NCBI RefSeq assembly: GCF_000242255.2
Contig: NC_017033.1
Coordinates: 3,297,110 to 3,361,109 of the forward strand
Source of the DNA: Frateuria aurantia DSM 6220
GTDB lineage: Bacteria > Pseudomonadota > Gammaproteobacteria > Xanthomonadales > Rhodanobacteraceae
DNA: 64,000 bases
Direction: 5' to 3'
Shown: piece by piece, positions 27,833-35,208 of the stretch
Position numbering within the stretch: position 1 is the stretch's first letter
Layout of the letters: every line of letters starts with the position of its first letter
Program-made: the position numbers and the translations under genes
The notes under the pieces: generated by a model
The model's input: only the letters and a program-made list of their open reading frames with translations
The model's database searches: none
What the model was told of the DNA's origin: nothing

Positions 27833-28368
27833 ATATGCCTCACCCTGTTAATAGGCGTGCGGTTAAAGAAACCTTGCTCATCGTATGTGAGGGCGATGCT
27901 GAGACTGCTTTCGTTCGCTATGTAAAGCGCACGTATCAAGATGTGCTGGGGCGTGCCGTGCAGGATGTCAACGCCAAAGGCAAAGGTGGTAAGCATGTTC
28001 TTGATTTCGGATTGAACCGCGCTAAGTACAATCGTGCGCCAGACAAGTTGATACTTTTGCTGGATACCGATACTGACTGGGATGATGCTCAGCGCCTCCG
28101 GGCGCAAAGGGCCCGCGTCAACAGACGATCGGTCGATGTGGTTGAGGGGCATCCGTGCCTGGAAGCTTGGCTACTACACATCCTTGGTTCCGAGGTCGAG
28201 GGAGATACCCAGTACCAGAAACGGACATTCAAGGACTGCACAGGTGTTGAGGCCCATGAGGCGACATGGATGAATAGACTTCTCAGCCGGGACGTTCTGA
28301 ATGGGGCTAGAGCGCGGGTGCCGCAATTGAGCGAGTTGATGAACCACATGGGGATAAGGGCAGCATAA
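27829..28368 (+). CDS. RloB-like TOPRIM-family protein, partner of the ATPase
   Basis: A 179-residue protein with a TOPRIM-like arrangement: acidic residue in LLIVCEGDAETAF (residues about 17-29), DxD in LILLLDTDTDW (about 71-81) and an EGHPCLEAWLL acid near 104, matching RloB/AbiLii. Such proteins are thought to supply nuclease activity to the partner ATPase upon phage infection. Start overlaps the ATPase stop, indicating translational coupling. Metal-binding residues appear intact. Same low G+C as its partner. Confidence 0.85.
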   Translation: MNMPHPVNRRAVKETLLIVCEGDAETAFVRYVKRTYQDVLGRAVQDVNAKGKGGKHVLDFGLNRAKYNRAPDKLILLLDTDTDWDDAQRLRAQRARVNRRSVDVVEGHPCLEAWLLHILGSEVEGDTQYQKRTFKDCTGVEAHEATWMNRLLSRDVLNGARARVPQLSELMNHMGIRAA

Positions 28369-28950
28369 CGAGCCAGTACTCGCGCACGCACGCGTGATGG
28401 ACTGACATATCGGCACCAGTGCCCCGGTAACTGCCTCGGGGCAACGCCCTGGACGTCACCCGAGGCATCACCGTGGCAACAGGTCGAAATGCCCGCAAAT
28501 CCTTGCTGTGACTGGATTCAGAGGCTTCCCTCGCGCGCGCGTTACGGGGTGACATATCACGGCCAAGCCCCAAAACCTACCTGCCGATCAGGCTCAAAAC
28601 GCCCCACGGATCTGCTGCCCAAGTGACTGCCAGGCACCGATGCACGCATGACTCTGCGGGCAGTGGCGGACCGCTGCTGCTGGCTTGGGTGAGTGCCCCG
28701 GCCCGGCTCACTGCATCAATTCCACGTCGAGCCAGTGACCTGACCAATAGCGGGATATTCCGTAATTGCTTATTCCGTACTGTCTCACATCGTCTCATGC
28801 TGTTTCGTTACGCGGTATCATGAGCGCACCGCGCCTAGGCTGATCCCCGAACGTCTGGACACCCTGCCAGGCTGGCGCGGTACCTTTTCAGGGCGCGGCA
28901 TAGGGTGCGCGATGAATCACCACAGATCAGTAGCTACAGAGGCGGTTGCA
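28369..28950. other. Spacer after rloB with imperfect repeats
   Basis: About 580 bases without a convincing gene. TGACATATC occurs at 28403 and 28550, each preceded by a CGCGCG-rich stretch. GTCTCA boxes at 28782 and 28792 (10-bp spacing) are an inverted copy of the TGAGAC boxes at the element ends and could mark a former element boundary between cargo and core genes. Confidence 0.4.
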
Positions 28951-29706
28951 ATGACTGCTTCAGGTCTGACCGATGTTGATCCCTATGCAAGTAAGGACGG
29001 CTACCCCTACGGCGTCAGCATTTGGGCGGAAGACATGGGGATGACGAGTGATGAGCTCGTTGCGTGGCTAGGGATGTCAAAAGATGAGTTTTTATCTGCA
29101 ATTCGAGTTGAGAGAAGGCTAGATCCTGACACCGGGGCACCCATTCCTAGCAGGCTGGCTTCCGCTACAGAAACCTCGAAAGCGTTTGTCTTACTGCTGC
29201 AGAGGGTGCATGCCGAAATTACCAAGAATGGCTTCCCCTCGCTGAAAGACGCTCGTCGGGTGGCTCGGGCCGCATCCAAAGCCATCGAGAGTATTGAGAT
29301 GCTGACAGATGCTGTGACGAGGCGAATGACGAACGGCGCATCTTCTGCCCCGCCAACAGGAGACGCTACGCCGAAGCCCGTGTCTAGTGAGGCTGTCCGT
29401 GTGAGTGGCGAGTGCGAACAACCACCAGGCGGTGAGCATGCCCCAGTTGCTGCCGAGGCCGATACCCAAGATCTGACACCGCTACCCGATAAGTTGCGCA
29501 TCGCCATCGAGGCACACCAAGCCATTGTCGCGGACCCATCGCTTGTGGAAGGCCGCAGCCCGAAAAAAGCCATCATGGCCTGGGTCGGAAATAATTACCC
29601 CTTGCTCAGCGGCAATGCCAAGGAATTGATCGCGCAGATTGCCAACCCGCAACCTGCCGGCGGCTCCCCGCCGACGCCGGTAAGGAAACCTATCCCCCCT
29701 CGCTGA
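28951..29706 (+). CDS. Hypothetical element protein
   Basis: About 251 residues of no family I recognise. The N-terminal part (YGVSIWAEDMGMTSDELVAW) resembles a small helical DNA-binding or adaptor region, the middle (about residues 115-165) is low-complexity and proline/alanine-rich, and the C terminus (SPKKAIMAWVGNNYPLLSGNAKELIAQIANP) is a compact helical motif followed by a proline-rich tail. AGAGG precedes the ATG at 28951; an ATG at 28912 would add 13 residues. Position between the RloB gene and AlpA makes it either cargo or a core element gene. Confidence 0.65.
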   Translation: MTASGLTDVDPYASKDGYPYGVSIWAEDMGMTSDELVAWLGMSKDEFLSAIRVERRLDPDTGAPIPSRLASATETSKAFVLLLQRVHAEITKNGFPSLKDARRVARAASKAIESIEMLTDAVTRRMTNGASSAPPTGDATPKPVSSEAVRVSGECEQPPGGEHAPVAAEADTQDLTPLPDKLRIAIEAHQAIVADPSLVEGRSPKKAIMAWVGNNYPLLSGNAKELIAQIANPQPAGGSPPTPVRKPIPPR

Positions 29707-29835
29707 ATATAGGTGGGATAAGTTTTGAAACCTATGGTGGGCATGGTTTTTTGAACCTCACCCAGGTGACTCAAGGCGCGATCTGACAATACTTCTGCAT
29801 CCAACGCCGCCGCTCTTGGCGGTGAAGGATGACTC

Positions 29836-30060
29836 ATGATGTCTCAGAACGTATTGCCGCAAACTCCCGCCGCCCGACTGATCCGCATCGCGGAGGTCGA
29901 GCGCACCACTGGCCTCAAGCGGCCCACCATCTACCGGCACATGGCCGCCGGCACCTTTCCCGCCAGCATCAAGCTGAGCCCGTCTTGCACGGCCTGGTCC
30001 GAAGCCGAGGTTCAGGCTTGGATCGCCCAGCGCATCGCCGCATCGAGGGAGGCCGCCTGA
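29836..30060 (+). CDS. alpA: AlpA-family transcriptional regulator/excisionase
   Basis: A 74-residue MerR-like winged helix protein: LIRIAEVERTTGLKRPTIYRHM is the helix-turn-helix and GTFPASIKLSPSCTAWSEAEVQAWI the wing and final helix typical of AlpA/phage Vis proteins. In P4-type elements such proteins control integrase expression and act as excision factors. The stop overlaps the start of the next gene (TGATG). The alternative Met two codons in is also possible. Confidence 0.88.
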   Translation: MMSQNVLPQTPAARLIRIAEVERTTGLKRPTIYRHMAAGTFPASIKLSPSCTAWSEAEVQAWIAQRIAASREAA

Positions 30061-31046
30061 TGGATGGCCTGTCGATAGCAAGCACGTCGATCCGGGTGGA
30101 CAAGACTGGCCGCTACTGCCTCAATGATCTGCACCAAGCTGCCGGGGCCGATCCCGGCAAGCGTCCTGGTGAGTGGCTTCGCAACGAGCAGACAAAGGCT
30201 CTGATCGCGGAGCTTACCGATGCGGGAAATCCCGCATCGCCTGTTTCAACGACCCGCGGCGGCACCGGGCAAGGCAGTTATGCCGTCAAAGAGCTGGTGA
30301 TCGCCTACGCCATGTGGATCAGCCCAAGCTTTCACATCCGTGTGATCCGGGCCTATGAGGCTTTCACCACGATGCAGGCGGACTGGCGTCGGCAGCGCCA
30401 CGTCACCGCCAGCAGCCACAAGATCCTGGCGGCGATGCTGCAGACGGTGCGTGCTGCCCAGGGCAAGGAAACCGAGCCGCACCACTACATGATCGAGGCA
30501 AAGCTCATCAATTGGGTGGTGACGGGCAAGTTTGCGGGGCGCGACCGTGACCAGATGACGATGGCCGAGCTGGACCTGGTGGGCCAGCTGGAAAACCTCA
30601 ATACCATGCTGCTGGGGCACGGCATCCCCTACGAGGATCGCAAGCAGCGGTTGATGGATCTGGCCGTCAGCCATCGCGCACTGCCGGCGGCGGCTGGCCA
30701 GACAGGCGGCATGCACCTGGTGCCGAAGATCCAGCGGAAGCCGCACACGAAAAAGGCTCACCCGAAGGCAAGCCCCATCGCATCAATCTCGCACGTTGAT
30801 GATACCAGCACCGAAGCCCAGCGGCACCGACTGCTGTGGGCGTTGCGTCTCGGTCCGGTCAGCACCATGCAGGCCCGCCAGCTGCTCAACATCATGATGC
30901 CGGCAGCGCGGATCAAGGAACTGCGCGAAGCCGGCCACCTGATCGACACCCGCCGGCAGACCATGACCGACGAACGGGGCCACAAGCACCCCGGCGTGGC
31001 CATCTACACCCTGCGCATCGCCGCCAACACGCCCGAAGCGGCGTAA
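30060..31046 (+). CDS. KilA-N domain protein with C-terminal winged helix
   Basis: A 328-residue protein. Residues about 10-115 form a KilA-N domain (SIRVDKTGRYCLNDLHQAAG, RPGEWLRNEQTKALIAEL, GSYAVKELVIAYAMWISP), a DNA-binding fold common in phages and satellites. A helical middle part follows, and residues about 255-325 (HRLLWALRLGPVSTMQARQ, RIKELREAGHLIDT) look like a winged helix. Translationally coupled to alpA. A transcriptional or replication-control role in the element is inferred. Confidence 0.82.
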   Translation: MDGLSIASTSIRVDKTGRYCLNDLHQAAGADPGKRPGEWLRNEQTKALIAELTDAGNPASPVSTTRGGTGQGSYAVKELVIAYAMWISPSFHIRVIRAYEAFTTMQADWRRQRHVTASSHKILAAMLQTVRAAQGKETEPHHYMIEAKLINWVVTGKFAGRDRDQMTMAELDLVGQLENLNTMLLGHGIPYEDRKQRLMDLAVSHRALPAAAGQTGGMHLVPKIQRKPHTKKAHPKASPIASISHVDDTSTEAQRHRLLWALRLGPVSTMQARQLLNIMMPAARIKELREAGHLIDTRRQTMTDERGHKHPGVAIYTLRIAANTPEAA

Positions 31047-31198
31047 CTCCCCCAGTCTCTACCGTGCCCAGCGGCCATGGATTTTCCGGGCCGGACGGGA
31101 GCGGCTTGCCTGAAATCAGGAATCAGCCATGCAAAATCGCTTGACCATCGCATGCATCAGCGCGCACCATTTCCACGTCCCGGCACAATCCGGGGCCG

Positions 31199-31225
31199 GG
31201 TTTGGCGACCCGATTCGACCGAAGG
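31199..31225 (+). promoter_or_regulatory. seqA-like repeat of the leader
   Basis: GGTTTGGCGACC (31199-31210) and GACCGAAGG (31217-31225). Both blocks recur at 31357-31368 and 31387-31395, and both are complementary to the loop of the RNA at 31274-31350. By analogy with phage P4 this is the upstream target of an immunity RNA. Confidence 0.55.
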
Positions 31226-31231
31226 CGCAAC

Positions 31232-31252
31232 GCGCCAACCTGGCGCTTTTTT
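31232..31252 (+). terminator. Hairpin terminator between seqA and the CI-like RNA
   Basis: Stem GCGCCA / TGGCGC with loop ACC, followed directly by six T. It lies just after the seqA-like repeat, so pairing in the leader could govern read-through. Confidence 0.75.
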
Positions 31253-31273
31253 GTTGCGTCATGCCCAGCTTAT

Positions 31274-31350
31274 GGCGGGGTGCAATGGGAGACCTTCGGG
31301 TCTGCCGGGTTTCCTTTGGTCTCCGGTTCGCCAACCTGTTGCATTCCGCC
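31274..31350 (+). ncRNA. Putative P4 CI-like immunity RNA (77 nt)
   Basis: The ends pair over 12 positions (GGCGGGGTGCAA at 31274-31285 with TTGCATTCCGCC at 31339-31350, two G-U pairs). Inside is a five-bp hairpin with a TTCG tetraloop (31290-31303) and an exposed region CCTTTGGTC (31313-31321) plus GGTTCGCCAACC (31325-31336). That region is complementary, with one G-U and two single-base bulges, to both flanking repeats (seqA-like and seqC-like). Size, closing stem, exposed seqB-like loop and position before a primase-helicase operon all match the P4 CI RNA. No transcript evidence; strand is inferred from the downstream operon. Confidence 0.55.
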
Positions 31351-31356
31351 GCCCTT

Positions 31357-31395
31357 GGTTTGGCGACCATGTGCGGCGGTTCCATTGACCGAAGG
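31357..31395 (+). promoter_or_regulatory. seqC-like repeat covering a ribosome site
   Basis: GGTTTGGCGACC (31357-31368) and GACCGAAGG (31387-31395) repeat the seqA-like blocks. The second block supplies the Shine-Dalgarno AAGGA of the frame that starts at 31405, so pairing with the CI-like RNA would mask it. Confidence 0.5.
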
Positions 31396-31404
31396 AACCT
31401 CACC

Positions 31405-31587
31405 ATGGCACATCATGCCCAGGGTGCGTCTGCACGCACCTGCACTATCTCCCACAAGTCTCGTTTTTCCTTCCGGTCGTCTGGCTGGCTGCATGTCAGC
31501 AGCATGGATCTGGATATCTTCGGCGCGTTCGTCGCCGGCGTTGTGCTGTCCACCTGCGCCTTTATGGCGGTGGAGGTGCTGCGATGA
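31405..31587 (+). CDS. Small membrane-anchored protein in the kil position
   Basis: A 60-residue protein from ATG 31405 (AAGGA nine bases upstream) with a basic N-terminal half and one hydrophobic helix near the C terminus (IFGAFVAGVVLSTCAFMAVEVL). Its stop overlaps the next ATG. It is the first frame after the CI-like RNA and seqC-like repeat, the place of kil in phage P4, so a growth-affecting product is possible. The frame is open upstream to 31129, but that part overlaps the terminator and RNA structure and is not favoured. Confidence 0.5.
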   Translation: MAHHAQGASARTCTISHKSRFSFRSSGWLHVSSMDLDIFGAFVAGVVLSTCAFMAVEVLR

Positions 31588-31874
31588 GCAAGCAAACACG
31601 ACCCATGCTCGGTGACTTCTACCGCGGGACCGAGACTCTGGCCAGCGATCCGGCCGAATTTCTCTTTCGTCGTGTCGCCCAGGCTGAGGCATTGGCGCAT
31701 CTGCTGCATGGCGAGCCGGGCGAGGCCTTCCGCGCCAAGCGTGATGAAATTCAGGATGACGTGTGCTGGCTGCTGGCGGATCTGCTGGGCGACTGCCGGC
31801 TGGCGCTGGACGCGGTGACGGTACGGGCCAAGACGGCCAATATCGTGCCGGTGCGCCGGGAGGTGCGGGCATGA
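31584..31874 (+). CDS. Hypothetical element protein, helical
   Basis: A 96-residue, mainly helical acidic protein (FYRGTETLASDPAEFLFRR, GEAFRAKRDEIQDDVCWLL). No family is recognised. It overlaps its neighbours on both sides by ATGA, so it belongs to the primase operon. Similar small frames often sit ahead of primases in satellite-like elements, with unknown roles. Confidence 0.65.
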   Translation: MSKQTRPMLGDFYRGTETLASDPAEFLFRRVAQAEALAHLLHGEPGEAFRAKRDEIQDDVCWLLADLLGDCRLALDAVTVRAKTANIVPVRREVRA

Positions 31875-32275
31875 CTGCCATCACCGCCCACGGCCTTGAG
31901 CCCCTACATGCGCCGACCTATCAAGGCCTGTTCGATGTGTTCACCCACCTGTGGACCCGCTGCGACGAGGCATCTGCACGCGCAGGGCGCAACGCCAAAA
32001 ACTGCACCTGGCCGGCGGAGGCACGGCGCGAGTTCGACATTCTTTGCACGATCACCGAGGCCCGAAGCATCCACGGGAGAATGCAGCACCTGCTTGCGGA
32101 GGCAGCCGAGGCCTTTACGGATGAGCGGAACCGGCTCCGCGTATCGCTGGGGCAGGCCGTGGCGGAAAACGTCCAGCTGCGTCGGGAGCTGGCCGAGTGC
32201 CAGCAGCAGCTCGATAGGCACCGCCAGCACGCCGGCGAGATCGGGGCCGGCCATGCTGGGGAGGTGCCGGCATGA
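31871..32275 (+). CDS. Hypothetical element protein with coiled coil
   Basis: A 134-residue protein whose C-terminal half (NRLRVSLGQAVAENVQLRREL followed by ECQQQLDRHRQ) is predicted by eye to be a coiled coil. The N-terminal part contains YQGLFDVFTHLWTRCDEAS. No function assigned. The start ATG overlaps the previous stop and the stop overlaps the primase start (ATGA), so all four small frames and the primase are one translational unit. Confidence 0.62.
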   Translation: MTAITAHGLEPLHAPTYQGLFDVFTHLWTRCDEASARAGRNAKNCTWPAEARREFDILCTITEARSIHGRMQHLLAEAAEAFTDERNRLRVSLGQAVAENVQLRRELAECQQQLDRHRQHAGEIGAGHAGEVPA

Positions 32276-33204
32276 GCCGCTATACCGGCAACCTGTTGAG
32301 CGACACGCTGGCCGCGATGCGCTTGCATGGAATCTGCCCGACCGAGCCCAGCCGGCTTCGCCTTGATGGCGTGCTGTGCCGGTTCCACGATGAAGGCGAC
32401 CGGCGCGACAAGCGTAATGGCTGGGCCATCGTCTATGCCGATGCGGAGCGTCCCGTGGTGGTGTTCGGCAGCTGGCGCAAAGGCGAGCAGCATACGGCTG
32501 TGCTGGGCGATGCTTCGCGGGCCATGACGGCCGCCGAGAGGGAGCGGCAGCGGCTGGCCATCGAGCAGGCCCAGGCGGCGCGGGACGCTGAGTCGAGACA
32601 CCGCCAGCGGCGGGCGGCAGTCCATGCGCGTGATGAGTGGCTGGCGGCGCGTCCGGCCAGTCCGCTGCATCCCTATCTGCAACGCAAAGGCGTGACGGCG
32701 GACGGGCTCCGCGAGTCGGCCGGCAAGCTGCTGGTGCCCATGCACGATGCCGGCGGCCAGTTGGTCAACCTGCAACGCATCCGCAGCGACGGGGAAAAGC
32801 GGTTCCTGTCAGGCGGTGCGGTGAAGGGCTGCCATTGTCTGATCGGGACAGTCGGGCCGGCGCTGCTGGTGGCGGAAGGTGTGGCCACGGCCAAGACGCT
32901 GCACGCCGAGACCGGCTTGCCCGTCGCCATCGCTTTCAGTGCCGGCAACCTGCTGGCGGTGACGAAGATCATGCGCCGGCGATACCCGCAGGCAGCGATC
33001 ACCATCTGTGCGGACAACGATGCCAAGCCGGATGGCAGTAACCCAGGCCTTGAGGCCGCGGAGCTGGCGGCACGCGCCACCGGTGCCCGCGTAGCTGTGC
33101 CACCCATTCCCGGCGACTTCAACGACTACGCCACCACCTGCGCCGCGCAAGGCGGCACGCCCGAAGCTATCGAGGTGAAACCGAATGAACCTGCCTTCAA
33201 GTAA
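32272..33204 (+). CDS. Toprim-domain primase of the element
   Basis: A 310-residue protein. The N-terminal part (LRLDGVLCRFHDEGDRRDKRNGW) corresponds to the region before the Toprim fold in P4-like primases; residues about 200-275 are Toprim (LLVAEGVATAKTL with the catalytic Glu, ITICADNDAK with the DxD). It lacks a helicase domain, which is supplied by the overlapping downstream gene. It probably synthesises primers at the element's own origin. The overlap with the next gene is 20 bp. Confidence 0.85.
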   Translation: MSRYTGNLLSDTLAAMRLHGICPTEPSRLRLDGVLCRFHDEGDRRDKRNGWAIVYADAERPVVVFGSWRKGEQHTAVLGDASRAMTAAERERQRLAIEQAQAARDAESRHRQRRAAVHARDEWLAARPASPLHPYLQRKGVTADGLRESAGKLLVPMHDAGGQLVNLQRIRSDGEKRFLSGGAVKGCHCLIGTVGPALLVAEGVATAKTLHAETGLPVAIAFSAGNLLAVTKIMRRRYPQAAITICADNDAKPDGSNPGLEAAELAARATGARVAVPPIPGDFNDYATTCAAQGGTPEAIEVKPNEPAFK

Positions 33205-34990
33205 CGTGAGCCCCGCCGCTCAGCCCCTGCCACCGGTCGCCTTGGTGGTGAACAATGCCGCCAGCCCAGCCGGCCCGCGTTTCGAGGTGGTGGAGTCCAG
33301 CAAGGCTCGCCAGCCCGGCGTCTATTTTCAGGACGATAGCAGCGACCGCCCGGCGGTCTGGATCTGCGCCCCGCTGTATATCGAAGCCGAGACCCGGAAC
33401 GCGGACGGCGGCGAATGGGGCCGGCTGTTGAGCTTCAAGGACCGCGATGGCAAAGAGCATCGCTGGGCCATGCCGTGCGCCATGCTGGCCACCGATGGGG
33501 CCGAGCTGCGGGCCGAGCTGCTCGGGCAAGGACTGGTGATCGCCAATGCGCCCTCGGCCCGCAAGCTGCTGATGGACTATATCCAGCAAGCCAACCCTGC
33601 CCAGCGCGCCCGCAGCGTCAGCCGCACCGGCTGGCATGGCGACGTGTTCGCACTGCCTGACCGCACCATTGGCCCCACGGCCGCAGAGGCGGTGATATTC
33701 CAGACCTACGCCCCAGGCACGGCTCAGCTGTCCACCGGCGGCACGATGCAGAGCTGGCGTGATGAGGTCGCCGCCCGTTGTGCGGGTCATAGCCGCCTGG
33801 TGCTGGCGCTGTCGGTGGCCTTTTCCGGGATCTGTCAGGAGCTGGCGGGCATGGATGGCGGCGGCGTGCATCTGCGCGGTTCCAGCAGCACCGGCAAGAC
33901 GACCGCGGTGCTGGTGGCATCGTCCGTTTATGGCCCGCCGGCCTACATGCGGACATGGCGGCAGACCGATAACGCCCTGGAAGGAGTGGCCACCTTGCAC
34001 AACGATCTGCTGCTGCCGCTGGATGAGCTGGGCCAGTTGGAGCCGAAGGACGCCGGCAAGGTCGCCTATATGCTGGCCAATGGTCAGGGCAAGGGCCGGT
34101 CTGACCGCAGCGGCCGGGCGCGTGCCGTGGCGACATGGCGAACCGCGTTCCTGTCCTCGGGCGAGGTCAGCCTGGGCGACCTGGTGGCCGAGTCTGGCGG
34201 ACGCCGGCGGGCGGGCCATGATGTGCGGGTGATCGATGTGGCGGCCGATGCCGGCAAGGGGCATGGCATGTTTGAGGCACTCCCGGTCGGCGTATCGGCA
34301 AGCGGGCTGGCCGAGCAGCTGAAACAGTCCGCCGCGGCGCACTACGGTTTCCCGCTGCTGGCTTTTCTTGAGCAGGTGACGGCAGACCGCCGGGCCGCCC
34401 GTCAGCGAATCGATATCAGCATGGCGGCACTGCTGGCGGAGGCGGTACCGGAAGATGCTGGCGGACAGGTGCGCCGCGTCGCCCGTCGCTTTGCACTGAT
34501 CGCGGCAGCCGGAGAGCTGGCCACCCACTACGGCATCACGGGCTGGGCCCAAGGTGAAGCGCACCGGGCCGCGGTGACATGCTTCCGGCAGTGGCTGGCG
34601 GATCGCGGCGGGCCGGCGGATGCCGAGCGGGCGGCGCTGCTGTCCCAGGTGCGGGCATTCTTTGAAGCGCATGGTGATAGCCGCTTTGAGCCGGAGGACC
34701 ACGACAACGAACGATGGCCGGTGCCGAACCGTGCCGGGTTCCGTCGCAAGGTGGCTGCGTCACAGCCCGGCAGTGAGGAAATCCGCCAGCAGTACTTGGT
34801 CATGCCCGAGGCCTTCAAGGAGCTGGTGCGCGGCTTCAACCCGAAGGCGGCGGCGCAGATGCTGATCGCGGCCGGCTGGCTGTTGCCTGGGATTGATGGC
34901 AAGGCTTCGCAGTCGATCCGCGTGCGAGGCATGGGCCGAAGTCGGCTCTATGTGATTGATGAAACGTTGGTTTTCTCTGCTGACGACTGA
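33185..34990 (+). CDS. DUF927 helicase-like protein
   Basis: A 601-residue protein with the DUF927 core: Walker A RGSSSTGKTTAV (about residue 235), Walker B LLLPLDELGQLE, and ANGQGKGRSDRSG / RTAFLSSGEVSLGD further on. DUF927 proteins are superfamily ring helicases that pair with Toprim primases in P4-like elements. A C-terminal region of about 120 residues (EDHDNERWPVPNRAGFRR, SRLYVIDET) may bind DNA. The gene ends 28 bp before the right iteron cluster. Confidence 0.85.
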   Translation: MNLPSSNVSPAAQPLPPVALVVNNAASPAGPRFEVVESSKARQPGVYFQDDSSDRPAVWICAPLYIEAETRNADGGEWGRLLSFKDRDGKEHRWAMPCAMLATDGAELRAELLGQGLVIANAPSARKLLMDYIQQANPAQRARSVSRTGWHGDVFALPDRTIGPTAAEAVIFQTYAPGTAQLSTGGTMQSWRDEVAARCAGHSRLVLALSVAFSGICQELAGMDGGGVHLRGSSSTGKTTAVLVASSVYGPPAYMRTWRQTDNALEGVATLHNDLLLPLDELGQLEPKDAGKVAYMLANGQGKGRSDRSGRARAVATWRTAFLSSGEVSLGDLVAESGGRRRAGHDVRVIDVAADAGKGHGMFEALPVGVSASGLAEQLKQSAAAHYGFPLLAFLEQVTADRRAARQRIDISMAALLAEAVPEDAGGQVRRVARRFALIAAAGELATHYGITGWAQGEAHRAAVTCFRQWLADRGGPADAERAALLSQVRAFFEAHGDSRFEPEDHDNERWPVPNRAGFRRKVAASQPGSEEIRQQYLVMPEAFKELVRGFNPKAAAQMLIAAGWLLPGIDGKASQSIRVRGMGRSRLYVIDETLVFSADD

Positions 34991-35018
34991 TCGGCTAGCA
35001 CAACGAAACCCGCTGACT

Positions 35019-35148
35019 GGAACACCTGGAACACATGTCACCTAGACGTGTGTTCCATTTTTTTTGGGGCGCAAATGGCTCAACCGTGCGGGTTCCCAGC
35101 CATTGGAACACTTGGAACACATGGAACACGCCAAAAAGGGTATGTCTG
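35019..35148 (-). repeat. Right iteron cluster and inverted repeat IR-R
   Basis: GGAACAC (the complement of GTGTTCC) at 35019, 35028, 35105, 35114 and 35123, plus GTGTTCC at 35050. The 9-bp spaced triplet 35105-35129 mirrors the triplet at 24890-24914, and 35072-35148 is the inverted copy of 24871-24947 (two mismatches). The position directly after the helicase gene fits an origin of replication. Confidence 0.65.
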
Positions 35149-35208
35149 GAAAAATACCGGCATGCACCGATCAGAATCAGACCGGTAGGACCATACCAAT
35201 CCAGGCGA

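Noticed and set aside
31129-31404. N-terminal extension of the 60-residue kil-position frame (possible phage Ash-like protein)
   Set aside because: It would run through a T-run terminator and a well-folded RNA, and the better ribosome site is at the ATG 31405; some resemblance of the extension to Ash-like proteins could not be confirmed from memory.
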